From positions 1 to 53,082 of the forward strand of contig JADZFY010000221.1 in assembly GCA_020854215.1 (NCBI GenBank): a stretch of DNA of 53,082 nucleotides, read 5' to 3'. This DNA is from Chitinophagaceae bacterium (GTDB taxonomy: Bacteria; Bacteroidota; Bacteroidia; Chitinophagales; Chitinophagaceae). Below the pieces are notes generated by a model. That model was not told where the DNA came from. It worked only from the letters and a program-made list of their open reading frames with translations, and did not search any database. The position numbers and the translations under genes were made by a program. This document shows positions 18,987 through 29,293 of the stretch, piece after piece (positions within the stretch are counted from its first letter, which is position 1; each line of letters starts with the position of its first letter).

Positions 18987-19421
18987 ATGCAAGGCAGTAA
19001 TAATACTTTTTTGTACGTTCATGCCATTTGGAGTACATCCGGCAGAATGCCGGTACTTTCGCCTGTTGTAAGAAAGGTTTTATTTGCGTTCATGGACAAA
19101 ATTCCGGAAACAAAAGGTATCCAGGTAATGGCCGCCAATGGGGCAGATGACCATATTCATTGCCTTTTTAAACTTATGCCGGTTCAATCGGTTGCCGAAA
19201 TTGTCCGGCAGTTAAAATTCGATACGCAGGACTGGCTGAACAGCAACAAATTTTTAGCTGACCCATTTGAGTGGAGCGACAGTTATTCTGCCTGGTCTGT
19301 AAGTCCATCCACCATTGACAAGGCAATTGAATATATCTGCAAACAGGAGTGTTACCATCGGGAGAAAACACTCACGGAAGAACTGGATGCGTTTAACAAA
19401 ATGGTTGTGCATTTGAGCTAA
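18987..19421 (+). CDS. IS200/IS605-family Y1 transposase-like protein (TnpA)
   Basis: DDHIHCLF (HUH), EWSDSYSAWSVSPSTIDKAIEYICKQECYHREKT (Y1 motif); 144 aa, short C-terminus. Confidence 0.85.
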   Translation: MQGSNNTFLYVHAIWSTSGRMPVLSPVVRKVLFAFMDKIPETKGIQVMAANGADDHIHCLFKLMPVQSVAEIVRQLKFDTQDWLNSNKFLADPFEWSDSYSAWSVSPSTIDKAIEYICKQECYHREKTLTEELDAFNKMVVHLS

Positions 19422-19458
19422 AATCATAACGCCCATATTAAAAACGGAGCTATTCACA

Positions 19459-20478
19459 ATGAGTTCGACACGGTATAAATTCAATAACAGTCTCACGCAG
19501 TTCTATTTTGACAGCAGTTTTTCTCAACTCAGAAAAATTGCGGACGCCAAATCGGCGGTACTGATTACAGATGAAAACGTTTTCAGTAATCACACCAAAA
19601 AGTTCAGGAACTGGAATACCATTGTGCTGAAACCGGGTGAGGAATTTAAAGTGCAGGCTACAGTGGATTCGATCATTGAGCAACTGATTGGAATGGCCGC
19701 CGACAGAAAAACCACTTTGGTTGGGATTGGAGGAGGAGTAGTTACGGATATCACCGGATACGCTGCTGCTACATATATGCGCGGAATTCCGTTTGGATTT
19801 GTTCCCACATCCGTATTGGGATTGGTGGATGCAAGCATTGGAGGAAAGAATGGTATTGACGTAGGCGTATATAAGAATATGGTTGGCACAATACGCCAGC
19901 CTGCTTTTCTTTTGCACGACTACAGTTTATTGCAGTCTCTTCCCGAAAATGAATGGCAGAATGGCTTTGCGGAGATCATCAAGCACGCCTGTATTAAAGA
20001 CGCCCCGATGTTCAAAGAACTGGAAGCGAATTCACTGAAAACGTACCGGCAAAAGAAAAGTGCCATGCGTTCATTATTCCGGCGCAATGCACTGATCAAA
20101 ATCAGGGTGGTTCAAAAAGATGAATTTGAAAAAGGAGACAGAAGACTGCTCAACTTCGGGCACACCCTGGGGCACGCGTTGGAAAATCAATATGACCTTT
20201 CGCATGGCCAGGCCATTGCAATCGGTATGACCTACGCCTGCCATATTTCTTCCCGGTTAAAGCGTTTTAAGGATACGGCGAGGGTGGTAAAATTATTGGA
20301 ACAATATGGATTACCTACTTATGCTGATTTTGATACAGGGAAAGTGTTAGATGTGCTCAAAATGGACAAAAAGAGAGAACGCAGGGAAATCAATTATGTA
20401 TTGTTGGAAAAAACAGGTAAGGCAGTGATTGAAGCACTACCGCTCCGGCAATTGGAACAATTAATAGAAGCATTGTAG
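19459..20478 (+). CDS. aroB: 3-dehydroquinate synthase
   Basis: GIGGGVVTDITGYAAATYMRGIPFGFVPTSVLGLVDASIGGKNGID; FGHTLGHALE. Confidence 0.92.
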   Translation: MSSTRYKFNNSLTQFYFDSSFSQLRKIADAKSAVLITDENVFSNHTKKFRNWNTIVLKPGEEFKVQATVDSIIEQLIGMAADRKTTLVGIGGGVVTDITGYAAATYMRGIPFGFVPTSVLGLVDASIGGKNGIDVGVYKNMVGTIRQPAFLLHDYSLLQSLPENEWQNGFAEIIKHACIKDAPMFKELEANSLKTYRQKKSAMRSLFRRNALIKIRVVQKDEFEKGDRRLLNFGHTLGHALENQYDLSHGQAIAIGMTYACHISSRLKRFKDTARVVKLLEQYGLPTYADFDTGKVLDVLKMDKKRERREINYVLLEKTGKAVIEALPLRQLEQLIEAL

Positions 20479-20480
20479 TT

Positions 20481-21779
20481 ATGATAGCCATCATTAAGCC
20501 ATCGGAACTGACCCATATTATTCAGGCGCCTGCTTCCAAAAGTGCCATGCAAAGGGCCTGTGCGGCCGCATTGATTGCCAGGGGAAAAAGTGTGATATGC
20601 AACCCGGGACATTCGAACGACGATAAGGCGGCCCTCGCAGTAATCGAGGCGTTGGGTACAAGATTGAGCACTAACGCCGACGGTGCGATAGTTGCAGACA
20701 GCAGCGAAGTAAATTTATCGTCTCCGGGCGACAATCAAAACCCGCTGTCCGTTAATTGCGGCGAAAGCGGACTGGGTATTCGGATGTTTGCTCCGGTAAT
20801 CGCGTTAAGCAGACACCCCATTACCATTACGGGGGAAGGAAGTTTGGTATCTCGTCCGATGGATTTTTTTGACGATACTCTCCCGCACTTAAACGTAACC
20901 GTTAGTTCAAATTCGGGCAAGTTGCCTTTAACACTCTCCGGACCGCTGCAACCCAGAAATATAGAGGTTGACGGTTCCCTGAGTTCTCAATTTTTGACCG
21001 GCTTATTAATGGCATACGCCGCAGCGGGAGCCCGGGACGTTACCATAAAGGTTAACAATTTAAGAAGCAGACCTTACATTGATCTTACCCTTAAGGTGAT
21101 GCAACATTTTGGATTGAAAACACCGGAAAACAAAAATTACAAAGCATTTTATTTTGACCAGTCGCAGGTGAACCCTCCAATGTCCGAAACGCAATACACC
21201 GTAGAAGGAGACTGGAGCGGCGGAGCGTTTTTACTCGTTGCAGGCGCCATCGCCGGTACGATTGAAGTACGCGGTCTTGATCCTGAATCTACGCAGGCAG
21301 ATAAGAAAATAATGGAAGCGCTTTCAGATGCCGGTGCAGGCATTGAATACGGCAGCAACGGATACCTCATTTCACCTGCCGAATTAAAAGCGTTCACTTT
21401 TGATGCAACAGATTGCCCGGATCTCTTTCCACCGTTAGTTGCACTTGCCGCTTATTGCCAGGGTACAACCGAAATCAAAGGGGTTAGTCGTTTAACCCAT
21501 AAAGAAAGTAACCGTGGTTTAACGCTACAGCAGGAATTTGGCAAAATGGGGTTACAGATTACGTTGCAGGATGATATCATGCAAGTATTTGGTGGTAACG
21601 GATTAACAGGAACAACCGTACATTCAAGGCATGATCATCGAATCGCAATGGCCTGTGCCGTAGCAGCACTCCGGGCACAAGGCGAAACACACATAGAAGA
21701 AGCCGAAGCCATCAATAAATCTTACCCCGATTTTTATAATGACCTTTTGAAATTGGGTGCGGCTGTAAAAATAAAATGA
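20481..21779 (+). CDS. aroA: 3-phosphoshikimate 1-carboxyvinyltransferase (EPSP synthase)
   Basis: APASKSAMQRACAAAL, CGESGLGIRMFAPV, VDGSLSSQFLTGLLMA, HDHRIAMACAVAAL. Confidence 0.92.
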   Translation: MIAIIKPSELTHIIQAPASKSAMQRACAAALIARGKSVICNPGHSNDDKAALAVIEALGTRLSTNADGAIVADSSEVNLSSPGDNQNPLSVNCGESGLGIRMFAPVIALSRHPITITGEGSLVSRPMDFFDDTLPHLNVTVSSNSGKLPLTLSGPLQPRNIEVDGSLSSQFLTGLLMAYAAAGARDVTIKVNNLRSRPYIDLTLKVMQHFGLKTPENKNYKAFYFDQSQVNPPMSETQYTVEGDWSGGAFLLVAGAIAGTIEVRGLDPESTQADKKIMEALSDAGAGIEYGSNGYLISPAELKAFTFDATDCPDLFPPLVALAAYCQGTTEIKGVSRLTHKESNRGLTLQQEFGKMGLQITLQDDIMQVFGGNGLTGTTVHSRHDHRIAMACAVAALRAQGETHIEEAEAINKSYPDFYNDLLKLGAAVKIK

Positions 21780-21829
21780 GCAAGGTCAGATTATCTGTAA
21801 CTAATCATTAGCTTTAAGAAAACGCTGAT

Positions 21830-22873
21830 ATGAATTCATTTGGGAGATTTTTTCGCGTGCATATATTTGGAGAGTCGCATGGTGAGAGCGTGGGCATTTG
21901 TATAGACGGATGTCCTGCCGGTTTGTCGTTGAAGGTGGACGATTTCTTAACCGATATCGAGCGAAGAAAAGGCGGTAAACAAAAAGGCACTACGCCCAGG
22001 CAGGAATCGGATCTTCCGATTTTTAAGAGTGGTATATTTAACGATACCACAACGGGAGCACCCCTCACCATACTTTTTGAAAATAACAATACGCGTTCTG
22101 GCGACTACCAGAAGCAACGAGCCGTACCTCGTCCCGGACATGCCGATTTTGTAGCCCATCAAAAATTTGGCGGTTTTGAAGACTACAGGGGTGGCGGCCA
22201 TTTCAGTGGACGCCTTACCGTGGCGCTGGTTGCAGCCGGCGTTATTGCCAAAAAGCTCCTGCAACAGGTTTCAGAAAAAGTCGGAATTCACAATTCAAAT
22301 GATGCGGTGCGGCAGGAAATTTCCGTTGTTTCCCACCTTGTGGAAATAGGCGGTGAAAAGGATATAGAAAAAGGACTGCAGCGGGCCATTGATGCCAAAG
22401 ATAGCATTGGTGGTATTGTAGAATGCCGCGTTAACGGACTTCCCTGGGGATTGGGTGAACCTTTTTTTGATTCCGTGGAATCGGTAATAAGTCACGCTGT
22501 ATTTTCAATCCCTGCCATACGCGGAATTGAATTTGGAACCGGGTTTGCAGCCGCCCGGATGTTTGGTACCGAGCACAATGACGCCATCATAGACGCCAGT
22601 GGAAAAACCCGCACCAATCATGCAGGCGGTGTTGTAGGCGGAATAAGCAACGGCAATGAGTTGGTATTTCGAATTGCAGTTAAACCTACTTCGTCCACAC
22701 CTAAAGAGCAGGAAACATTAAACTGGGAAACGGGAGTGGTTGAAACATTTTCCGTAAAAGGACGTCATGACCTTTGTATTGCTTTAAGGGTTCCGGTTGT
22801 GCTGGAAGCTGTTACGGCAATCGTTTTAGCCGACCTGATGTTAATCACCCAGAATATGCCGAGGATATCCTAA
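21830..22873 (+). CDS. aroC: Chorismate synthase
   Basis: FRVHIFGESHGESVGICIDGCPAG, RPGHADFVAHQKFGGFEDYRGGGHFSGR, RTNHAGGVVGGISNG. Confidence 0.92.
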   Translation: MNSFGRFFRVHIFGESHGESVGICIDGCPAGLSLKVDDFLTDIERRKGGKQKGTTPRQESDLPIFKSGIFNDTTTGAPLTILFENNNTRSGDYQKQRAVPRPGHADFVAHQKFGGFEDYRGGGHFSGRLTVALVAAGVIAKKLLQQVSEKVGIHNSNDAVRQEISVVSHLVEIGGEKDIEKGLQRAIDAKDSIGGIVECRVNGLPWGLGEPFFDSVESVISHAVFSIPAIRGIEFGTGFAAARMFGTEHNDAIIDASGKTRTNHAGGVVGGISNGNELVFRIAVKPTSSTPKEQETLNWETGVVETFSVKGRHDLCIALRVPVVLEAVTAIVLADLMLITQNMPRIS

Positions 22874-22896
22874 ATTTATCCGTAAAACCCAACTGC

Positions 22897-23196
22897 ATGG
22901 CTCTCATCTATCACATCACTTCTGCGTCTGAATGGAATGATGCCCAACAAAAAGGATTCTATGCGTCCGGCGCACTGAAAGAAGAGGGATTTATCCACTG
23001 CTGCGAAGAACGTCAAATACCCGATGTGTTGAATAGATTTTATACCGGCAAAACCAACCTGGTAAAACTGACCATTCAAACCGAAAAATTAACCAGTCAG
23101 TTGATCTACGACTGGTCGAATGCCATTGAAGATACCTTCCCTCACGTGTATGGCCCAATAAATCTCGATGCTGTAACAGCTGTCGAAAATCTTTAG
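22897..23196 (+). CDS. DUF952 family protein
   Basis: MALIYHITSASEWNDAQQKGFYASGALKEEGFIHCC...FPHVYGPINLDAV. Confidence 0.8.
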   Translation: MALIYHITSASEWNDAQQKGFYASGALKEEGFIHCCEERQIPDVLNRFYTGKTNLVKLTIQTEKLTSQLIYDWSNAIEDTFPHVYGPINLDAVTAVENL

Positions 23197-23377
23197 GTAT
23201 CCGCAATTGATATAAATCAATCATCCGCTTCCCATTTAAGGCTTATTGTTACCATAGGATAAGAAGTATGTACTAATGATTTATTAGTTCAGTATTTATA
23301 CGGTTTTCAACATTGCAGTAAGTAATTTTACTTACCCGTTCAGGGATAATACGAACACAACACTCAAAAAAACACGT

Positions 23378-24040
23378 ATGAAAGCTCTATTTGTTATCAC
23401 CAGTATTATCCTCTTATCCTTTCAGATTGACCGCCTGCTGGTAAGTAATTTATTCGAAACCGGCAATAACATTGAGCTACTCAACCATTTTGTAACCGGT
23501 AACCATCGGGCGCCTTCGTCGTTGCACCCTGCTCCCGCTACCCGCGTTCAAACCTCAACCGCTGTTGTAACCACCGCGGCAGGTGGGGTAAAAACAACTG
23601 CCGTTGCCGAGAAAAATAGCCTGGTAAAAATACGTTCAACTTACCGCGATCAATCCGTGATGAACGGGCAACTCCATCAATCTATAAAATTGTCCGGCAA
23701 TTATCTTGAGATGGCTACCCTGCAGTTTGGATTTAACCAATCTAAAAAAGAAGATACGCGCTCGTTTAATGCAATACTGCAAATGGCAGACCTGCTCATC
23801 TTTAATGACTCATTACGAATAAGTATTGCCGGGTTTACGGATAATGTCGGCGCAATGGACTATAACAAGCAACTTTCCATGCGCCGTGCACTCGATGTAA
23901 AGCAATACCTCTTAGATCTTGGAGTAAACGACAATCAAATTATGGTTTCGGGTAACGGGTATTCCAATCCGGTTGCTGATAATAGCACCGGAAAGGGAAG
24001 AGCTGCAAACCGGAGAGTGGAAATGATGCTTATTAGATAA
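23378..24040 (+). CDS. OmpA-family C-terminal domain protein
   Basis: Signal-like N-terminus; [35 protein letters not shown]...[14 protein letters not shown]. Confidence 0.8.
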   Translation: MKALFVITSIILLSFQIDRLLVSNLFETGNNIELLNHFVTGNHRAPSSLHPAPATRVQTSTAVVTTAAGGVKTTAVAEKNSLVKIRSTYRDQSVMNGQLHQSIKLSGNYLEMATLQFGFNQSKKEDTRSFNAILQMADLLIFNDSLRISIAGFTDNVGAMDYNKQLSMRRALDVKQYLLDLGVNDNQIMVSGNGYSNPVADNSTGKGRAANRRVEMMLIR

Positions 24041-25082
24041 TAAGCATGGCATCGCCATAGCTGAAAAAGCGGTACTTATCTTTAATTGCTTTTTTATAAG
24101 CTTCAATCATAAGATCGTACCCGGCAAAGGCGCAGGCCATAATCAACAGACTGGTTTTTGGAAGATGAAAGTTGGTGATTAATGAATCGGCTATAGAAAA
24201 ATTGTAAGGTGGGTGAATAAACGTGTTCGTCCATCCTTCGGAAGGTTTCAACAATTTGTCAGAGGTAAATGACGATTCCAACGCCCTCATCGTGGTTGTT
24301 CCTACTGAGCAGATGCGTTTTCCATCCTGCCTGGCTTTGTTAACCACACTACAGGCTTTTTCTTCAATACGGTAGTATTCCGCATCCATCTTATGCTTGC
24401 TTAGGTCTTCCACCTCAATGGGGCGAAAAGTGCCCAGCCCGGTGTGCAGGGTTATTTCGGCAAAACGAATGCCTTTAATTTCGAGGCGTTTGATGAGTTC
24501 AACGCTAAAATGCAGTCCGGCAGTAGGCGCAGCTACCGCTCCTTCGTGCTTGGCATAAACGGTTTGATAACGATCTCTGTCCTCGTCATCCGGTTTGCGT
24601 TTAATATATTTGGGTAACGGCGTTTCACCGAGAGTGTTGAGTATTTGTTTGAACTCCTCGTTGGTTCCATCAAACAGAAAACGAATAGTTCGCCCGCGAG
24701 AAGTGGTGTTATCAATTACTTCCGCAACCAGGTCTTCAGCTTCGCCGAAATAGAGTTTATTTCCTACTCTTATCTTACGCGCCGGATCTACAATTACATC
24801 CCACAATTTGTTCTGATGATTCAGTTCACGAAGCAAAAAGACTTCAATCTTTGCCCCCGTTTTTTCCTTGCGACCGTACATCCTTGCAGGAAATACCTTG
24901 GTGTTGTTCACCACAAACACATCTTTGTCATCGAAATAATCGAGCACATCACGAAAATGTTTGTTTTCAATTTGACCGGTGGCGCGATGTATAACCATCA
25001 ACCGGGCATCTTCTCTTTTTTTTGCGGGATGTTGTGCGATAAGATTGAGGGGCAGATCAAATCTGAATTGTGATAATTTCAT
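24033..25082 (-). CDS. queA: S-adenosylmethionine:tRNA ribosyltransferase-isomerase
   Basis: [66 protein letters not shown]. Confidence 0.92.
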   Translation of the reverse strand: MKLSQFRFDLPLNLIAQHPAKKREDARLMVIHRATGQIENKHFRDVLDYFDDKDVFVVNNTKVFPARMYGRKEKTGAKIEVFLLRELNHQNKLWDVIVDPARKIRVGNKLYFGEAEDLVAEVIDNTTSRGRTIRFLFDGTNEEFKQILNTLGETPLPKYIKRKPDDEDRDRYQTVYAKHEGAVAAPTAGLHFSVELIKRLEIKGIRFAEITLHTGLGTFRPIEVEDLSKHKMDAEYYRIEEKACSVVNKARQDGKRICSVGTTTMRALESSFTSDKLLKPSEGWTNTFIHPPYNFSIADSLITNFHLPKTSLLIMACAFAGYDLMIEAYKKAIKDKYRFFSYGDAMLII

Positions 25083-25315
25083 TTGATTGTTTATTATTTT
25101 TTACAGTCACATGAAACTTATCCTTATCAATGCGGCGAGATATCCTGGATTCTCCTGAACCTGATCTTACGGTATCAGGTTTCATGTAAATTGCTGTATT
25201 CAACAGCCTGCAAAGCTAAGGAAATATTGAATTGAAAAATTAAATCGGTGAAAGAAAAAAAAGAAGGAAAACTATTTCTGTGGTAATGGGCGGAAATAGT
25301 CCGGCCTGCACCTAT

Positions 25316-27100
25316 TCAGGAGGATATTAAACCGACAGGGATAGCCGAAATCAATTTTTGGGTATAGCTGCTTTGAGGATGTTTATATACCGCTTCAGCA
25401 TCTCCTGATTCTACAATCTTTCCTTTACACATCACCAAAATCCTATCACTGATGTACCGCACTACCGACAAGTCGTGCGAAATAAAGAGTGCAGCAAATC
25501 CAAACTCGGCTTTTAAGTCGTTCAGCAAATTGAGCACCTGCGCCTGTACGCTCACATCGAGTGCAGAAACCGATTCGTCGCAAACGATAAAGGAAGGTTC
25601 CAAAGCCAGGGCCCTTGCTATTCCTATCCGTTGCCTTTGTCCTCCGCTGAATTCATGCGGATACCGATGATAATGATCCGCACTAAGATTAACCTTTTCC
25701 AAGAGCTGCACTATTCGTTCCTTTCTTTTTGCAGCACTTTCGCCTATTTGGTGCACCTTCATTGCTTCTTTTATCGCAGCACCTACCGTTAGCCGCGGGT
25801 TGAGGGATGAGTAGGGATCCTGAAAAATAATTTGGAGATGCCTGCGCATGTGCCGGAGTTGCTGCTGTGAGCATAGCAACAGGTTTTGATCCTGGTAGTA
25901 CACTGAGCCAGCGGTAGGCGTAACTAAACGGAGCAAACTTCTGCCTAAAGTAGTTTTTCCGCAACCCGATTCTCCTACCAAACCTACCGTTTCGCCGGGA
26001 TAGATTTTAAAACTAACATCATTTACCGCCTTAACATGAAAACCTGGTGTTGCGTGCCGCGATGCAAACCATACACTTAAATTCTCAACGCGTATTAAAG
26101 GTGCTCTTCCTGTTTCACCTGGCTGGGTAAACGAAAAGGAATCAGCATTCTTATTCGATTGATCAACACTGTTCCCGTTCCCTTTTTCGCTACCTCCATT
26201 TTCGAATTCAAACTTATTGATGGCTTTTGCAACAATGGTTCCATCAGCGTTTTGTTCCATAAAATCGCTCACCAGAGGAAGGCGTTTGCCTTTTGCGTGT
26301 AAAATCGGACGGCAGGAAAGTAACGCTTTGGTATAGGGATGGGAAGCTGTTGTAAAGATATTTTTTGTGGTATCCTGTTCCACAATCTCGCCCCTGAACA
26401 TAACAACAATACGGTCTGCTATTTCGGCTACAAGTCCCAAATCGTGACTGATGAAAACCACACCCATATTGTTTTCGGACCGGAGTGTTTTAATCAGGCG
26501 AAGGATATTCTGCTGAACGGTTACATCTAATGCCGTTGTTGGTTCATCTGCAATGAGCAATGCCGGTTCACTACTTACTGCCATCGCAATCATCACCCTT
26601 TGCATTTGCCCGCCACTTATTTCATGCGGGTATCTGCTCAACATGGCTACGGGATCAGGTAATTGCACTTTCTCAAACAATTCAATTGTCTTTTGCCTCG
26701 CGTTTTGCACATCTATTTGCTGATGCCGCATTATCGCTTCTATTACCTGGCTACCACAGGTAAATAAAGGATTAAGTGAAGTCATTGGCTCCTGAAAGAT
26801 CATAGAAATCTGGTTGCCTCTTATCGTCTGCATTTCTTTTTCCGACCGCTGGAGTAAGTCCGTTTGCGAATCTCCCCCGGGAGAGAAAAGAATCTTGCCG
26901 CTCATATAAACGGCAGGTGGTACAGACAAAAGCCGAAGGATGGCAAGTGAAGTGACCGATTTTCCGGAACCCGACTCCCCCACTATCGCAACCGTTTCTC
27001 CGCGGCTAACGGAAAACGACAGACGATGTAGTACCTGATTGATCACTCCATTTTGTCGAAAGCCGATATTCAGGTCTTGTATGGATAAAAGCGGAAACAT
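25316..27100 (-). CDS. Duplicated-ATPase oligopeptide/dipeptide ABC transporter ATP-binding protein
   Basis: Two Walker A (GESGSGKS, GESGCGKT) and two signature motifs (SGGQMQR, SGGQRQR). Confidence 0.9.
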   Translation of the reverse strand: MFPLLSIQDLNIGFRQNGVINQVLHRLSFSVSRGETVAIVGESGSGKSVTSLAILRLLSVPPAVYMSGKILFSPGGDSQTDLLQRSEKEMQTIRGNQISMIFQEPMTSLNPLFTCGSQVIEAIMRHQQIDVQNARQKTIELFEKVQLPDPVAMLSRYPHEISGGQMQRVMIAMAVSSEPALLIADEPTTALDVTVQQNILRLIKTLRSENNMGVVFISHDLGLVAEIADRIVVMFRGEIVEQDTTKNIFTTASHPYTKALLSCRPILHAKGKRLPLVSDFMEQNADGTIVAKAINKFEFENGGSEKGNGNSVDQSNKNADSFSFTQPGETGRAPLIRVENLSVWFASRHATPGFHVKAVNDVSFKIYPGETVGLVGESGCGKTTLGRSLLRLVTPTAGSVYYQDQNLLLCSQQQLRHMRRHLQIIFQDPYSSLNPRLTVGAAIKEAMKVHQIGESAAKRKERIVQLLEKVNLSADHYHRYPHEFSGGQRQRIGIARALALEPSFIVCDESVSALDVSVQAQVLNLLNDLKAEFGFAALFISHDLSVVRYISDRILVMCKGKIVESGDAEAVYKHPQSSYTQKLISAIPVGLISS

Positions 27101-27107
27101 GCAGCTA

Positions 27108-27878
27108 TCAAAATCGTAAATGTCTGACAGTTAAGCCGTCATTGATTAATTGTTTTAGTGAATCAATTCCGATCCGGATATGGGTATCTACGAACGAAGA
27201 AGTTACACTCTTATCGCTTTCCTCCGTTTTTACCCCTTCCGGTATCATGGGCTGGTCGCTTACTAAAAGAAGCGCCCCGGTAGGTATCTTATTATAGAAG
27301 CCCACGGAAAAGATAGTGGCTGTTTCCATGTCAATGGCGTATGCCCTGATTTTTTGCAGGTAGGTTTTAAACTCCTCATCATGCTCCCACACCCTGCGAT
27401 TGGTAGTGTAAACCGTTCCCGTCCAATAGTCAACTCCGTAGTCTCTGATGGTGGTAGAGATGGCTTTTTGCAAAGCAAAGGCAGGCAAGGCAGGGACTTC
27501 GGCCGGAAAATAATCGTTGGATGTACCTTCTCCCCTTATGGCAGCTATGGGCAGGATTAAATCGCCTAACTTATTCCTCTTTTTAAGTCCACCGCATTTT
27601 CCTAAAAACAACACCGCCCTGGGTTCGATGGCGGTAAGCAAATCCATAATGGTGGCAGCTCCGGGACTTCCCATTCCAAAGTTGATTATCGTTATTCCAT
27701 CCGCTGTTGCACAGGGCATGGGTCGGTCAGCGCCTATCACTTCCACATTATTCCATCTTGCAAAGGAATTTACGTAACCACTGAAATTGGTAAGCAGGAT
27801 ATATTTTCCGAATCGCTCCAACTGTTCGCCTGTATAACGTGGCAACCAGTTTTCAACAATATTCTCTTTTGTCAGCAT
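27108..27878 (-). CDS. AMP nucleosidase
   Basis: NP-superfamily phosphorylase-like: GMGSPGAATIMDLL, LFLGKCGGLK, AIRGEGTSNDYFP, DMETATIFSVG, LLVSDQPMIPEGVKT. Confidence 0.85.
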   Translation of the reverse strand: MLTKENIVENWLPRYTGEQLERFGKYILLTNFSGYVNSFARWNNVEVIGADRPMPCATADGITIINFGMGSPGAATIMDLLTAIEPRAVLFLGKCGGLKKRNKLGDLILPIAAIRGEGTSNDYFPAEVPALPAFALQKAISTTIRDYGVDYWTGTVYTTNRRVWEHDEEFKTYLQKIRAYAIDMETATIFSVGFYNKIPTGALLLVSDQPMIPEGVKTEESDKSVTSSFVDTHIRIGIDSLKQLINDGLTVRHLRF

Positions 27879-27918
27879 ACTTCTTTATTTGGCTAATTTA
27901 GCACATTCATTCTGAAGT

Positions 27919-28374
27919 ATGATTAAAATAGCGTATCCGGTATACCCATATAAAATCAAGACCAATAATGGCAGGGAACAAATATTTGACAGTGTTCGAA
28001 AAAAATGGGTATTGCTTACTCCCGAAGAATGGGTGCGGCAAAACTTTTTGCAATACCTGCTCCAGGTAAAAAGATATCCCCGGACCTTGTTAGCGGTTGA
28101 AAAAGAAATTCGCCTCGGCGAACTCACCAAACGTTGCGATATCATCGTTTATAAAAACCCAACCACTCCCCTTTTGATTGCAGAATGTAAAGCAATGGAT
28201 GTGCCCATAAACGCTGCGGTAGCAGAACAGATTATTCGGTACAATATGGCGTTGCCTGTGCGGTACCTCGTAATAACCAACGGCTCTTATTGTTTCGCGT
28301 TTGAGCGTACCGCAGGGGCTTGTATTGCGCTTACCGAAATACCTGCGTGGGAGCAACAGGAGGAGGATGAATAG
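27919..28374 (+). CDS. Stand-alone HsdR N-terminal (PD-(D/E)XK-like) domain protein
   Basis: LLTPEEWVRQNFLQYL...RCDIIVYKNPTTPLLIAECKAMDVPI (D...ExK). Confidence 0.75.
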   Translation: MIKIAYPVYPYKIKTNNGREQIFDSVRKKWVLLTPEEWVRQNFLQYLLQVKRYPRTLLAVEKEIRLGELTKRCDIIVYKNPTTPLLIAECKAMDVPINAAVAEQIIRYNMALPVRYLVITNGSYCFAFERTAGACIALTEIPAWEQQEEDE

Positions 28375-28518
28375 ACACAGTTTCAACTACGTTTTATCCG
28401 TTTTACTTTCTTCGAATTGTACGCTGCGGTGGAAAGTATTAACCATTAAGGCATAAAGAGGCATTAATATCCCTTCCTGTTCCTTCGCTCCTTCATGGTG
28501 AGTATGGGTAACTATCAC

Positions 28519-28893
28519 TTAGCTCAACTGACGGCTAACGATCAAACAATACTCCTGTTCGATGTGAAGGTATCCGTATTCATAACAAAAAAAATAAGTT
28601 ACTCCCTTGCGTGTGGTATAGGTGTGTGTGATGTACTGAAAATTAAACCCCTTTTCAGAAAGTTTTTGTCGCGAGGTTTTTACCATTTCTTTTCCACCGG
28701 GTATCAACGCAGAGAGTATCTGCCGATTTTTACGGAGAATGTTGTTTACACTGCGTACAAAACCCGAAGACTGGCTGTAGCGTTTGTTGTTGTGGGCGTT
28801 GCGGCACCAGTCGTCGCAGAATTTCTTATCAATCCTGCCCTTTACCGGCTTGCCGCAATACAGGCAATAGGCCTGATGCGTGGTGTCTGTCAT
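28519..28893 (-). CDS. Small zinc-ribbon protein
   Basis: CLYCGKPVKGRIDKKFCDDWCRNAHNNKR (two Cys pairs). Confidence 0.7.
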   Translation of the reverse strand: MTDTTHQAYCLYCGKPVKGRIDKKFCDDWCRNAHNNKRYSQSSGFVRSVNNILRKNRQILSALIPGGKEMVKTSRQKLSEKGFNFQYITHTYTTRKGVTYFFCYEYGYLHIEQEYCLIVSRQLS

Positions 28894-29293
28894 AAGTTTT
28901 CAATTTTAACAATGAACGGTTTGCAATATCCACTGTTGGAATTTATTCAATGGAAAACTCCCGGAGAAGTTTTTCTCCCTAAATATATACAAGATTATCC
29001 GTTTTTAATTACTTATAAACGACAATAGTCGGATGCCGTCCCGCGTAGCGCCTTGTACCGGTCATTCCAATCAAAAGGAATCTCCTGTGCATACTTCGTA
29101 ACGGCAACTGACGAAGGATTTGCTGAACATTATGCGGGCAGAACATGTAAAAACAATTTCGGCACCTCAGCCAGACGAGGCACCCTGTTACCCGAACAAA
29201 TTTTAGTTTCTATCTTTAACATCCCTATCGGTATCCACCCTGACGATGCCGCAGGGCAGATTCAAATCAACACTAGCAGGAAATTTTGAGACT

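Noticed and set aside
25150-25180. TGAACCTGATC stretch on the plus strand resembling part of a TPP riboswitch
   Set aside because: The other conserved TPP segments (CTGAGA context, GCGTAGGGA) are absent and the stretch is antisense to queA; the sequence is better explained by the local inverted repeats.
29053-29289. Plus-strand 78-aa ORF upstream of the DUF1003 gene
   Set aside because: TTG start, no domain, compositionally unconvincing.
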